A stretch of DNA of 64,000 nucleotides from Bradyrhizobium sp. 1. GTDB lineage: Bacteria > Pseudomonadota > Alphaproteobacteria > Rhizobiales > Xanthobacteraceae. The stretch is from contig NZ_JADPJH010000022.1 of NCBI RefSeq assembly GCF_023073315.1, positions 679,917 through 743,916 on the forward strand, read 5' to 3'. Below, piece by piece: positions 27,927 through 37,206 of this stretch (its first letter is position 1; every line of letters begins with the position of its first letter). A program made the translations under genes and the position numbers. The notes under the pieces are model-generated. The model searched no databases, had not been told where the DNA came from, and worked only from the letters and a program-made list of their open reading frames with translations.

Positions 27927-28712
27927 TCACCCGGTCTTCTTCCTCCGAGTGCTCGCCAACAGCACCAGCATGAAGGACGCCGCCGTCATCAGTGTCGAGA
28001 TCGCGGCAATGGTCGGGTCGATCTCGTCCCGGAGCGCGGTGAACATGCGCTTGGTCAGCGGCTGGTACTGCCCGCCCGAGATGAACAGCGCGACGATGGT
28101 CTCGTCCATTGCCGAGATGAACGCGAAGATGCCGCCGGCGATCACGCTGGACTTGATCTGCGGCAGCGTCACCGCGAAGAAGCTGCGCAACCGGTTCATG
28201 CCGAGGCTGCGCGCGACCATTTCCTGCGCGGGGTCGAAGCTCTGCATGCCCGCCAGCACCGAGATCACGACATAGGGCAATCCAAGCATCACGTTCGCCA
28301 GCACCAGGCCCGGCATGGTCGCAACCAGGCCGACCTTTGCATAGACGAAGAAGATGCCGACCGCGGTGATGATGATCGGCACCACCAGCGGCAGCAGCAG
28401 CGCCATGTGGATAACCCGCATGATGCGCAGCTTCGACTGGCTGATGGCATAAGCGGCGGCGACGCCGAGCGGCGTTGCGATCACGACGGTGAGGAATGCA
28501 ACCGTCAACGTCACACGCGTCGCCTGCATCCAGGCGGAGTTGGAAAAATACTGCTGATACCAGCGCGTGGAGAACGACGGCGGCGGGAAGGTCAGGAAGC
28601 GCGCGCTGGAGAACGAGATCGGCGCGATGATCAGCACGGGGAGGATCAGATAGACCAGCACCAGGGTGCTGATCACGTAGAGGGCGATCCGTGCGGGCGA
28701 GATGCGCGTCAT
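27927..28712 (-). CDS. ABC transporter permease, PotC-like
   Basis: This 261-residue permease begins MTRISPARIALYVISTLVLV and contains the EAA-type loop (QEMVARSLGMNRLRSFFAVTLPQ) of binding-protein-dependent permeases. Its ATG overlaps the preceding permease stop as ATGA. A larger open frame upstream is in the wrong frame for the other permease and was ignored. Last gene of a six-gene polyamine-type uptake operon. Confidence 0.92.
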   Translation of the reverse strand: MTRISPARIALYVISTLVLVYLILPVLIIAPISFSSARFLTFPPPSFSTRWYQQYFSNSAWMQATRVTLTVAFLTVVIATPLGVAAAYAISQSKLRIMRVIHMALLLPLVVPIIITAVGIFFVYAKVGLVATMPGLVLANVMLGLPYVVISVLAGMQSFDPAQEMVARSLGMNRLRSFFAVTLPQIKSSVIAGGIFAFISAMDETIVALFISGGQYQPLTKRMFTALRDEIDPTIAAISTLMTAASFMLVLLASTRRKKTG

Positions 28713-29578
28713 TTCTGCCCCAACACGCGTTCGAGCGAGATGAAGCGGCTGACGGCGAAGAAGATCACGAGCACGCTCAGGAGCAGCACGACGGCGACCG
28801 CGCTCGCCGCACCGAACTGGTTGTAGAGCTCGACATTGCGGCTTACCAGCATCGATACCATCACGGTGCGGCCACCGCCGAGCAGTTCCGGCGTGATGTA
28901 GAAGCCGAGGCAGAGCACGAACACCATGGTGCAGCCGGCGAGCACGCCCGGCAGCGACAGCGGCAGGAACACACGAACAAAAGTCAGCGACGGGCTCGCG
29001 CCCAGGCTGGCGCCGGCCTGCATCAGATCGCCGGGGATCTTTTGCATGGTGGCATAGAGCGGCAGCACCATGAAGGGCAGCAGGATATGCACGGTTGCCA
29101 CCACCGTGCCGAAGGTGTTGTGGACTAGCGCGAGCGGCTCGCTGATCACATCCAGATAACGCAAAAACTGGTTGATCACGCCGGTGCGCTGGAGCAGCGC
29201 CAGCCAGGCATAGGCACGGACCAGCACGCTGGTCCAGAACGGCAGCACCACCAGCGACAGGATGAGGATGCTCCACCCTTTCGGCAACGAGTTGGCAAGG
29301 TAGGCCACGGGATAGCCGAGCAGCAGCGCAATGGCTGTCACCGCGAGGCTGATCTCGAAGGTCAGCGCAAAGCTGCGCCAGTAGATGTCTTCGGTAAAGA
29401 CCCGGCGATAGTTTTCCAGCGTGAAACCGTCATGGTAGATCGACTGCCAGGCGAGCCAGCCGACCGGCAGCACGATCAACAGCAAAATCACAAGCAGCGC
29501 CGGCGACACCAATGCCAGCATCAGCCCGTGCTCGCGGCGCTGATGCTTTTGCGATGGATCGGACATTGATGTCGTCAA
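28709..29578 (-). CDS. ABC transporter permease, PotB-like
   Basis: This 289-residue membrane protein has LALVSPALLVILLLIVLPVG as its first helix and the EAA-like loop GDLMQAGASLGASPSLTFVR. Two starts compete: TTG at 29578 with GAGG 5 nt upstream, or ATG at 29566 (MSDPSQKHQRREHG) with no good ribosome site. It follows the binding protein by 15 nt. It forms the channel with the next permease. Confidence 0.92.
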   Translation of the reverse strand: MTTSMSDPSQKHQRREHGLMLALVSPALLVILLLIVLPVGWLAWQSIYHDGFTLENYRRVFTEDIYWRSFALTFEISLAVTAIALLLGYPVAYLANSLPKGWSILILSLVVLPFWTSVLVRAYAWLALLQRTGVINQFLRYLDVISEPLALVHNTFGTVVATVHILLPFMVLPLYATMQKIPGDLMQAGASLGASPSLTFVRVFLPLSLPGVLAGCTMVFVLCLGFYITPELLGGGRTVMVSMLVSRNVELYNQFGAASAVAVVLLLSVLVIFFAVSRFISLERVLGQK

Positions 29579-29593
29579 CGCTGCCTCGCTCGC

Positions 29594-30640
29594 TTACTTC
29601 TGCATGAACGATGCCCAACGCTTCTCGGCGGCTTCGCCCGCGGGCGAGGACCACCAGGCGTAGGACATCAGCGCCTGCTTCGATGCGTTCGCGGGCTCGC
29701 TCGGCAATTGCGCGGCGCGCTCGGGCTTGATCACATTGGTCTCGAACGCTTTCGGGTTGCCCGGGCCGTAATCGATGTTGAGCGGCAGATTAGCCTGGTG
29801 CACGGGATCGACGGCCTCGTTGAGGAATTTCACCGCCGTATCGAGATTCGGCGCGCCCTTGAGGATGCAGAGCGAGGTACTCTGAAGGACGCCCTGGTTG
29901 TAGGTGAAGGCGACTTTTGCGCCTTCCTTGGCGACGGCGCTGACGCGGCCGTTCCACGCCATCTCCATGTCGACCTCGCCGTCATTGAGCAACTGCGCCG
30001 ACTGCGCGCCCGAGGTCCACCACACCGTGATATGCGGCTTGATCTCTTCCAGCTTCTTGAAGGCGCGGTCGACATCGAGCGGATAGAGCTTGTCGGGTGC
30101 GACGCCGTCGGCCATCAGCGCCGCTTCCAGCGTGGCGATCGGGTGATTGCGTAGCGCGCGGCGGCCGGGGAATTTCTTGACGTCCCAGAAATCGACCCAG
30201 CTGTTCGGCACGTCCTTCGGGAAGGTCTTCTGGCTGTAGGCGAGCACGCTGGAATAGAACTCGTACGACACCGAATAGGGACTGCGATACGCCTCCGGCA
30301 TTGCCGCCGCGTTCGGGATTTTCGAGAAGTCGAGCTTCTCCATCAGCCCCTGCTCGCCGCCGCGCAGGCAATAGCCGGTCGGGGTGTCCACGACATCCCA
30401 GATCGGCTTGCCGCTGCCCACTTGCGTCTTGATCGCGGGCCAGGCGTCGGGAATGGAGTCCTGGTTGATGGTGATGCCGAGCTTCTTGGCGGAGGGATCG
30501 AGGATCGCCACCGTCTGCGCCGCCTGATAGGCGCCGCCTTGCGAGACGAAGGTGATCTGCTCGGCGGCGCTGGCCGTCGTGGCAAATCCGATTGCGCCCA
30601 GCAGCGTGCAGCCCAATCCAAAGTGCTGTCTCATCGTCAT
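29594..30640 (-). CDS. ABC transporter substrate-binding protein, PotD-like
   Basis: This 348-residue protein has a Sec signal peptide (MTMRQHFGLGCTLLGAIGFA, cleavage after ASA) and a family-1 binding fold (EQITFVSQGGAYQAAQTVAI, PNSWVDFWDVKKFPGRRALR, VDMEMAWNGRVSAVAKEGAK). GGAGG sits 5 nt before the ATG. Relatives bind putrescine, spermidine and similar cations. It is preceded by a PuuB-like amine oxidase, a HAD hydrolase and the ATPase, so the ligand may be a polyamine or related amine. Confidence 0.92.
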   Translation of the reverse strand: MTMRQHFGLGCTLLGAIGFATTASAAEQITFVSQGGAYQAAQTVAILDPSAKKLGITINQDSIPDAWPAIKTQVGSGKPIWDVVDTPTGYCLRGGEQGLMEKLDFSKIPNAAAMPEAYRSPYSVSYEFYSSVLAYSQKTFPKDVPNSWVDFWDVKKFPGRRALRNHPIATLEAALMADGVAPDKLYPLDVDRAFKKLEEIKPHITVWWTSGAQSAQLLNDGEVDMEMAWNGRVSAVAKEGAKVAFTYNQGVLQSTSLCILKGAPNLDTAVKFLNEAVDPVHQANLPLNIDYGPGNPKAFETNVIKPERAAQLPSEPANASKQALMSYAWWSSPAGEAAEKRWASFMQK

Positions 30641-30660
30641 CCTCGCCTCCTCCAAATAAA

Positions 30661-31968
30661 TCACTGACCGATCGCATCGAGAAACTGGTACCAGCCGGCG
30701 ACCATGCGCACGGCCGGTTCGCGCAACGGATAGAAAGGAATCGCTTTGAGGCGCCGTGCATCGAGCAGCCCGACATCGGGCGTCTCGCCGCGCACGAAGG
30801 CGGCGAGATAGCGGCCCATCAGGCTCGACATCGCAACCCCTGCGCCGTTGTAGCCCATCGAGACCAGCGTGCGGTCGTCGAGCCGGCCGATATGCGGCAC
30901 CGAGTCCAGCGTCATCGCGACCAAGCCCGACCATTTGTAGGCGAGCGGGACATCGGCGAGATCAGGGAAGATGCCGACCATCGCCTTGCGCAATGCATCG
31001 AACGCGGCTTGCGAGTCCTGCTTGCCGAACGCACCGCGGCCCCCGAAGATCACGCGATTGTCGACCATGCGGAACCAGCGCATCATGCGCTTGGTCTCGG
31101 TGTAGGTGCGCCCGGTCGGCATCAGCCTTCCCGCGAGATTGCGCGGCAGCTGGTCGGTGGCGATGATGGCGCTGCGGAACGGGATCAGCGTGCGCTGCAT
31201 CTGCGCGGTTGCATCGGTGAGGTCCGAATAGCTGTTGGTCGCGATGATCGCCTGCTTGGCGCGCACCGCGCCTTGCGGCGTCTCCGCGACGATGCCATCC
31301 TTCTCGCGCCGCAGCCTCAGCACCGGCGATTCCTGGAAGATGGGAACGCCGCGGCGCGCCACGCCATCGGCGAGGCCGCGCAGATAATTCAGCGGATGAA
31401 TGCCGCCGGAGCCCGGATTGAGCACGCCGCCGACGAAAACGTCCGAGCCGGTCTCCTCGCGCACTTGTCCCTTGTCGAGGATACGGACCTCCGCATCGCC
31501 CATTTCCTGCTTCATCCACGCCACTTCGTCGATCGCGGCCTTCAGCGTCGTCTCGTTATGCGCGGCCTTGACCTGGCCGACGCGCGTCAACGCGGCGCTG
31601 GTGATGCCGAATTCGGAGACGAGCTCCTCGACGATATCAGTCGATTCATGCGCGATCTCGTACATGCGCCGCGCCATGGCGCGGCCGTGCACGGCGTCGA
31701 CCTCGCGGAACGACAGGCGGAACTTTGCGGTGATCACGCCGCCATTGCGGCCACTCGCGCCCCAGCCGGGGCGGTTCGCTTCCAGCACGATCGGAGCGAG
31801 CCCGCTCTCGGCGACGTGGTGCGCCGCGGACAGGCCGGTATAGCCCGCGCCGATGATCACCACATCCGCCTGGCTCTCGCCCGACAGCACGGGATAGTCG
31901 CGCGCCGGCTCCGCCGTGGCTTCCCACAGCGAATTGGCCGATGGCAGCGCGCTCCAGTCCCGTGTCAT
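30661..31968 (-). CDS. FAD-dependent oxidoreductase, gamma-glutamylputrescine oxidase (PuuB)-like
   Basis: This 435-residue DAO-family flavoprotein has the FAD site DVVIIGAGYTGLSAAHHVAE (residues 35-54), then the ASGRNGGVITAKFRLS block typical of PuuB/OrdL proteins, and ends with LDSVPHIGRLDDRTLVSMGY and NGAGVAMSSLMGRYLAAF. The MTRDWSALPS start has GGAG 8 nt upstream. PuuB-type enzymes oxidise amines with release of H2O2. No gamma-glutamylputrescine synthetase is in the window, so the actual amine substrate is uncertain. Confidence 0.88.
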   Translation of the reverse strand: MTRDWSALPSANSLWEATAEPARDYPVLSGESQADVVIIGAGYTGLSAAHHVAESGLAPIVLEANRPGWGASGRNGGVITAKFRLSFREVDAVHGRAMARRMYEIAHESTDIVEELVSEFGITSAALTRVGQVKAAHNETTLKAAIDEVAWMKQEMGDAEVRILDKGQVREETGSDVFVGGVLNPGSGGIHPLNYLRGLADGVARRGVPIFQESPVLRLRREKDGIVAETPQGAVRAKQAIIATNSYSDLTDATAQMQRTLIPFRSAIIATDQLPRNLAGRLMPTGRTYTETKRMMRWFRMVDNRVIFGGRGAFGKQDSQAAFDALRKAMVGIFPDLADVPLAYKWSGLVAMTLDSVPHIGRLDDRTLVSMGYNGAGVAMSSLMGRYLAAFVRGETPDVGLLDARRLKAIPFYPLREPAVRMVAGWYQFLDAIGQ

Positions 31969-31984
31969 GCCCGCGCTCCCGGAT

Positions 31985-32701
31985 TTACGCCACAGGTCCA
32001 ATCGCGGCGTCCGCAAGTGCCTTCAGCGTCGGGAAATGGAAGTCCGGTTTTGTCAGCGTCTCCACGGCCGGCGTGCCGCCAAAACCCGCGACGCCCTGAC
32101 GGCGCTCGATCCAGCACACCTTGTAGCCGAGTTTTCGTGCGATCCCGATGTCGTGGTACTGGCTCTGCGCGACGTGCAGGATGTCCGACTGCTTGTAGCC
32201 GAAGGCAGACTGGCGGCCCTTGTTGTAGGCGAAGAACTCCGGATTGGGTTTTGCGACGCCGGTGTCGTCGGCGCAGACAGTATCGTCGAAGGGATTGCCG
32301 AGCGCATGCGCGTAACAGGACAGCGCGACACGGTCGGCATTGGTCATCGCCACCAGCCGGAATTTCGTGCGTAGCCGCTTCAGCGCCTCGGCGGAATCGG
32401 AGAACGGCCCCCAGCGCAGCACCGCGAGCTGGAATATGTCGCAGGATGCATCGTCAGACGCCAGCCCGAGCTCCTTGGCGAGATAGCGATAGACGTGGAA
32501 CATCACCTCGCTCGAGCGCTCATAGTGCGCGTCGCGGCCGCGCTTGTAGGATTCGAATATCTCGTCGTCGCTGAGCTCGGCCGGTGTCTTGCCCGAGATC
32601 CTGCGCACCGCGGAGAGCACGCCGGTCTCGAAATCGATCAAGGTGCCGACGACGTCGAAGGTGAGAACCTTGAAATTGCTGAACGAGGCTGCTGACGACA
32701 T
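31985..32701 (-). CDS. haloacid dehalogenase type II-like HAD hydrolase
   Basis: This 238-residue protein has the HAD motif I FDVVGTLIDFETG (nucleophile Asp16), motif II VAMTNADR, a lysine in VAKPNPEFF and motif IV with DDTG. Its length and layout match L-2-haloacid dehalogenases, although many such proteins act on phosphorylated or other acids. It lies between the ATPase and the oxidase in one operon, a pairing that hints at removal of a side product. The ATG at 32701 was preferred to an upstream TTG. Confidence 0.85.
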   Translation of the reverse strand: MSSAASFSNFKVLTFDVVGTLIDFETGVLSAVRRISGKTPAELSDDEIFESYKRGRDAHYERSSEVMFHVYRYLAKELGLASDDASCDIFQLAVLRWGPFSDSAEALKRLRTKFRLVAMTNADRVALSCYAHALGNPFDDTVCADDTGVAKPNPEFFAYNKGRQSAFGYKQSDILHVAQSQYHDIGIARKLGYKVCWIERRQGVAGFGGTPAVETLTKPDFHFPTLKALADAAIGPVA

Positions 32702-32734
32702 TTTTTCTTCTCTCGGTTTGGACAAGGCTGGAGG

Positions 32735-33817
32735 CTAGTCGCTGCCCCTGGGCACGACGATGGTGTCCTCGGGGTGAAGGGTGACGGTCAAGCTGCCGCC
32801 GAGCGGCGGGATACGCTGGTACGCCTGGTGATAGGCTGGCTGGCGCAGGCTGAGCGCGATGCCGTCGGCAAGCGCCAGGAAAATGCGAAGGCTCTCGCCC
32901 TGATAGACGATGTCGGTGACCGTCCCGGTCAGGCGGTTGCAGGCGGCATCCTGCGCGCCGTCGTCGATCAGGAGTTTTTCGCTGTGCACGGCGAGCATCA
33001 GCGCATCGCCGTCAGGAATGGCGCGGGCGCTGCGCAACAGCGCATTGCCGAGCGCGACGCTGGACGCATCGAGGCGGCGGACCGGCAACATCGTGGCTTC
33101 GCCAATAAAACTCGCGACAAAGGAATCTGCGGGATGATCATGCAGCCGCTCGGGCGCGTCGATCTGGATCAGGCGGCCGTCCTTCATCACGGCGACGCGG
33201 TCGCTCATGGTCAGCGCCTCGCGCTGGTCATGAGTGACGTAGATGATGGTGGCGCCGATGCGCTTGTGCAGCGCGCGCAGCTCGATCTGCATGGATTCGC
33301 GCAGCTGCTTGTCGAGCGCGGAGAGCGGCTCATCCATCAGGATCAGGCGCGGCTCGAAGATCATGGCGCGCGCCAGCGCGACGCGCTGGCGCTGGCCGCC
33401 GGAGAGCTGCGCGATGCCGCGCTCTTCGTAGCCGGCAAGCCCGACCATCGCGAGCGCCGCGCGCACCTTGTCGGGCCAGATCGCTTTCGGCAGACGGCGT
33501 GCGCGCAAGGGAAAGGCGACGTTCTCGCCAACGCTCATATGCGGGAACAGCGCGTAGTTCTGGAACACGACGCCGATGTCGCGCTTGTGCGGCGGCATGT
33601 AAGTGACGTCGCGGCCGCCGAAGAGAATTGTGCCTGAGGTCGGCAGGATGAAGCCGCCCAAAATTCCGAGCAGCGTGGTCTTGCCGGAGCCGGAGGGGCC
33701 GAGCAGCGAGACGAATTCGCCGGCGCCGACATTGAGGGACACGTCGTCGAGGGCGCGTACGGCGCCGTAGGCCTTGCTGGCCGACCTGATCTCGACGCTT
33801 TCCGCTCGTTTGTCCAA
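32735..33817 (-). CDS. ABC transporter ATP-binding protein, polyamine (PotA) family
   Basis: This 360-residue ATPase shows LGPSGSGKTTLLGIL (Walker A), LSGGQRQRVALARAM (signature), LILMDEPLSALDKQLR (Walker B) and a C-terminal TOBE domain (MLAVHSEKLL, GTVTDIVYQGESLRIFL). A TTG at 33817 was taken as the start, with GAGG 7 nt before it, giving MDKRAESVEIRS; a TTG at 33844 is possible. It is the first gene of the six-gene operon, divergent from the LysR gene, an unusual position for the ATPase. Confidence 0.92.
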   Translation of the reverse strand: MDKRAESVEIRSASKAYGAVRALDDVSLNVGAGEFVSLLGPSGSGKTTLLGILGGFILPTSGTILFGGRDVTYMPPHKRDIGVVFQNYALFPHMSVGENVAFPLRARRLPKAIWPDKVRAALAMVGLAGYEERGIAQLSGGQRQRVALARAMIFEPRLILMDEPLSALDKQLRESMQIELRALHKRIGATIIYVTHDQREALTMSDRVAVMKDGRLIQIDAPERLHDHPADSFVASFIGEATMLPVRRLDASSVALGNALLRSARAIPDGDALMLAVHSEKLLIDDGAQDAACNRLTGTVTDIVYQGESLRIFLALADGIALSLRQPAYHQAYQRIPPLGGSLTVTLHPEDTIVVPRGSD

Positions 33818-33977
33818 CGATCGACCTCGCCCGTGTCCCTGCAATGGCGTGCCTCACTGCGCGCCATAAGCCTGCTTTATAGACAGGGCGTTGAAGCAAT
33901 CAGAGGCGCAGCGTGCGCCGCACCAAATCTTCGCTCGCAACCCCTGTGTTTAGGCTGTCATGCCAATGACACCAGAC

Positions 33978-34001
33978 TTGGCAAAGTCCGGCAATTGCCA
34001 A
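33978..34001. promoter_or_regulatory. inverted repeat in the divergent LysR/polyamine-operon promoter region
   Basis: TTGGCAA (33978-33984) and TTGCCAA (33995-34001) form a perfect 7-bp dyad with a 10-nt spacer; GGCAATTGCC (33990-33999) is a second palindrome inside it. It ends 28 nt before the LysR ATG. LysR proteins often bind T-N11-A dyads here, so this is a good operator candidate. Confidence 0.5.
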
Positions 34002-34029
34002 ATTCTCACCGCGCCCATAACATGGCGTT

Positions 34030-34968
34030 ATGCCTGAGCTGCGCCGGATGCTGCCCTCCAGTAACGCCCTGTTCGTCTTTGACGCAGCGGCGCGCAATGG
34101 CAGCTTCACCGCGGCCGCCGCCGAACTGAACGTCACGCAGCCCGCGGTGAGCCGGATGCTCGGCCAGTTCGAGGAGCATCTTGGCGTCCGCCTGTTCGAT
34201 CGCAAAGCTGGCCGCGCGGTGCTCACCGAGGAAGGCGAATTGCTTTATCGCCGCGTGCTCGAAGGCTTTCGCAGCATCGAGAGCGGACTGGTCGAGATCG
34301 AGCGGCGCCGCAAGGGCACCGAGACGGTGACGCTGTCGGTTTCTTCCGCCTTCACCACGCATTGGTTGATGCCGCGCATCGACAAGCTGCAGAAACAATT
34401 TCCGCAAGTCGATTTGCGCTTCCAGCTGATCTCCGGCGCGCTGCGCGGGCCGGTGGAGAATGTCGATCTCGGCATGCGTTTTCGCGATCGCGACGAGCCG
34501 TCGTCCGGCGGCACGCTGGTGATGAAGGAAGTGATGCTGCCGATGTGCAGCCCCGGCTATCTCGGCGCCACCGATCCCACTGAGAGCAACACCATCATCC
34601 GCCTCGCCGAGACGCCCGGCGACTGGGCCGCGGATTACGCATCGCTGCTCACCGGACGCCGCGGCGCGGCCAAGGCGCTGAGCTTCACCGACTATGCCGT
34701 CGTGGTGCAGGCCGCTTTGCTCGGCCAGGGCATCGCGCTCGGCTGGCTGACGGTCGCCTCGCATTGGCTGCTGACCGGCGCGCTGGTGCCGGCCTCCGAC
34801 CGGCTGACCACCACGCGGCGCATCTGCGAATTTCTTCCGCCGCGCAACCGGCCGATGCGCCCGATCGCCACCGAGATCCGCGACTGGATCAGCGCGCAGA
34901 TGCACAGCGAGATCGCGGCGATCGATAAGCTCTATCCAAAACTCGGCGCGATGGCGGCGTGCTACTAA
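34030..34968 (+). CDS. LysR-family transcriptional regulator
   Basis: This 312-residue regulator has an N-terminal winged helix (ALFVFDAAARNGSFTAAAAE, LNVTQPAVSRMLGQFEEHLG, VRLFDRKAGRAVLTEEGE) and a substrate-binding C-terminal half. The shape resembles the GcvA group (CSPGYLGATDP, TGRRGAAKALSFTDYAVVVQ, AALLGQGIALGW). It is divergent from the ATPase-led operon and probably activates it. Its 3' end overlaps the lipase stop by 4 nt. Confidence 0.92.
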   Translation: MPELRRMLPSSNALFVFDAAARNGSFTAAAAELNVTQPAVSRMLGQFEEHLGVRLFDRKAGRAVLTEEGELLYRRVLEGFRSIESGLVEIERRRKGTETVTLSVSSAFTTHWLMPRIDKLQKQFPQVDLRFQLISGALRGPVENVDLGMRFRDRDEPSSGGTLVMKEVMLPMCSPGYLGATDPTESNTIIRLAETPGDWAADYASLLTGRRGAAKALSFTDYAVVVQAALLGQGIALGWLTVASHWLLTGALVPASDRLTTTRRICEFLPPRNRPMRPIATEIRDWISAQMHSEIAAIDKLYPKLGAMAACY

Positions 34969-35867
34969 ACCGGCGTCAGCGCGGCACAGTAACGATCCGG
35001 CAGGTGGTCGCCGATCCCCGGCGGCAGGGCCACGGTAAGCTGGCCGAGCGTATCCCTCCGCGCATTCTGCGAGAAGCCCACGAAGAGACCGCGGAGCTGC
35101 TCTCCCAATCCGGCCTCCGCCATCGGCTCGTCTGAACCGGGAGCCGGCGGTGTGGCAGCGAATTTCGCACCGGAAGCACAGCCCAGATAACCGCCGACGT
35201 GGTGGAAACCAAGGAGTGGCGGCGGCACCGTCGGGACGATGTCGGCGCCGTGCACCAGACGATAGGTCGTCGCTCCGAGCGAGATGTTATAGGGCGCGAC
35301 GAAGTCGGCCCGGCCAACGCGCGGACAACCGAACAGATAAATCTGCGCGTTGCCAAGTTGAAGTTCGCGGCGTGCGACATCCGCGATGACCACCGCGATG
35401 GCGGCTCCGAGACTGTGTCCGGTGATGAAGATCGGCGAGCCGGCATCGAGTGCGGCCTTCAGCGCGTCCTTCACGTCATTCCAGACGGCTGCTGCCGCGT
35501 CGCGGAAACCCTCGTGTACGGCCGACTGCGGCCGGCCGAGCGTGAAGTCACTGACCCAGTTCAGAAGATGAAGCGGATCAGTGCCCGCGAAGGCCACGAT
35601 GGTCGCATCGTCTCGTTTGGCGATGACACCCCGCGTGTCCGTCATCGGCAGCGACGATTTGGCGGGCTTGCTCAACACCGTGACACCGGAGAGCTGGAAA
35701 AACCCGGAAACGTCTTTGATCGTTGCGGGTACATGCGTCTCGTAGGCGAGCTGCGACATCCACATCATCGCGCGCGCAGTGCCGAGGTTGAAGGTACTGG
35801 ATGTGTTGAAACCGGAGAAGGCGGCCCGATCATATTGCTCCGGCGGGCGCTCGACTAGGAAGCTCAT
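34965..35867 (-). CDS. class-3 lipase-family protein
   Basis: This 300-residue alpha/beta hydrolase has the pentapeptide ITGHSLGAA (nucleophile Ser152), the oxyanion region VAFAGTDPLH, a likely catalytic Asp in VHGADIVPTVPP and the C-terminal His in GFHHVGGYLG. The pattern FGCPRVG is a signature of Lipase_3 (triacylglycerol lipase). No signal peptide is seen, so it is cytoplasmic or secreted by another route. It is convergent with the LysR gene and stands alone. Confidence 0.87.
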   Translation of the reverse strand: MSFLVERPPEQYDRAAFSGFNTSSTFNLGTARAMMWMSQLAYETHVPATIKDVSGFFQLSGVTVLSKPAKSSLPMTDTRGVIAKRDDATIVAFAGTDPLHLLNWVSDFTLGRPQSAVHEGFRDAAAAVWNDVKDALKAALDAGSPIFITGHSLGAAIAVVIADVARRELQLGNAQIYLFGCPRVGRADFVAPYNISLGATTYRLVHGADIVPTVPPPLLGFHHVGGYLGCASGAKFAATPPAPGSDEPMAEAGLGEQLRGLFVGFSQNARRDTLGQLTVALPPGIGDHLPDRYCAALTPV

Positions 35868-36000
35868 GTTCAGCTCCTATAAATGGCCTGTGGCTGCAAA
35901 TGTCAGTCAAAATGCAATGCAGCCACTCTGGCACACATGGGAACCGAAGACAATCTCCGCGAGTAACGGGCCGAGCGCGCCTTAGGGAGGCCCTGCTGTC

Positions 36001-37191
36001 CTATCGATGCTCGATCGCGCGGATCGCGCCGCGGAGTTCGGCTAAGCCGCGGAGACGGCCGATTGCGGTGTAGCCGGGATTGATGCGCTTGGTGGCGGCG
36101 AGATCGTCGAGCATGCGGTGGCCGTGATCGGGACGGAACACGATTCTCTTGTCCGGCGCGCGCCGCGCATTCTCCTTCAGCAGCGCCTTGAGCACCGCGA
36201 CCATGTCGACGTCGCCGTCGAGATGATCGGATTCGTAGAATGACAGGCCGTCAGCCTCGCGCTTGGTCGCGCGCAGATGGGCGAAGGCGATGCGCGGGCC
36301 GAAGCGCTCGGCCATGGCGGGCAGATTGTTCTCCGCGCGCGCGCCGAGCGAGCCCGTGCACAGGCAGATGCCGTTCGCCTTCGACGGCACGGCGTCGAAC
36401 AGCGCCTGGTAATCGTCGGCGGACGACGCAATGCGCGGCAGGCCGAACAGCGGACGCGGCGGATCGTCGGGATGCAGCGTCAAGGATACGCCGAGCTGTT
36501 CGGCCACCGGTGCGACGCGACCAAGGAATTCGGCGAGATGCTGCCGCAGGATTTTTGGCGTGATGTCGCGGTAGGATTCCAGCCGGTCGCGGAATTGCGG
36601 GATCGTCATCGGTTCGGTGGTCGAGCCCGGCAGCGCGCTGGCGATGACCATGATGAGATAGTCGATATCGGACTGGCTCATCTGGTCGAACAGCTTTTTC
36701 GCGCGGGCCTGCTGCTCGGGCGAATATTCCTGCACGGCGGCGGGCCGCTTCAGAATATGCAGCTCGAACGCCGCGAACCGATCCTGGTCGAAGCGCATGG
36801 CGCGAGCGCCGTTCGGCAACTCCCATTCCAGATCGGTGCGGCACCAGTCCACGACAGGCATGAAATTGTAGCAGATGATCTTGATGCCTGAGGCGGCGAC
36901 CGTTTCCAGGCTCGCGATCCATGCCTCGATCGACTTGGTCGCCTTTCCGCCGAGACGCTTGACGTCGTCGGGGATCGGGATCGATTCCACCACCGACCAG
37001 GTCAGCTGCGAGCGGCCGGGCTGGCCGTTCTCGATAAAATTCTTGCGCTCCTCGACCGCCTTGCGCGTCCAGGCTTCCCCGATCGGCACCTGATGCAGCG
37101 CCGAGACGATATCGGTCGCCCCGGCCTGCCTGACGTCATCCAAGGACACGGGATCATCGGGCCCGTACCAGCGCCATCCTTCTAACATCAT
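36001..37191 (-). CDS. uxuA: mannonate dehydratase
   Basis: This 396-residue protein has the UxuA pattern: EGWRWYGPDDPVSLDDVRQA, HQVPIGEAWT, CYNFMPVVDWCRTDLEWELP, LHPDDPPRPLFGLPRIASSA and a metal-ligand histidine region FRPDHGHRMLDD. UxuA dehydrates D-mannonate to 2-keto-3-deoxygluconate. It ends an operon that starts with a GntR regulator and TRAP transporter and includes a zinc dehydrogenase 15 nt upstream. UxuB, which makes its substrate, is divergent at 42463. Confidence 0.97.
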   Translation of the reverse strand: MMLEGWRWYGPDDPVSLDDVRQAGATDIVSALHQVPIGEAWTRKAVEERKNFIENGQPGRSQLTWSVVESIPIPDDVKRLGGKATKSIEAWIASLETVAASGIKIICYNFMPVVDWCRTDLEWELPNGARAMRFDQDRFAAFELHILKRPAAVQEYSPEQQARAKKLFDQMSQSDIDYLIMVIASALPGSTTEPMTIPQFRDRLESYRDITPKILRQHLAEFLGRVAPVAEQLGVSLTLHPDDPPRPLFGLPRIASSADDYQALFDAVPSKANGICLCTGSLGARAENNLPAMAERFGPRIAFAHLRATKREADGLSFYESDHLDGDVDMVAVLKALLKENARRAPDKRIVFRPDHGHRMLDDLAATKRINPGYTAIGRLRGLAELRGAIRAIEHR

Positions 37192-37206
37192 GGTCGTACT
37201 CTCCGA

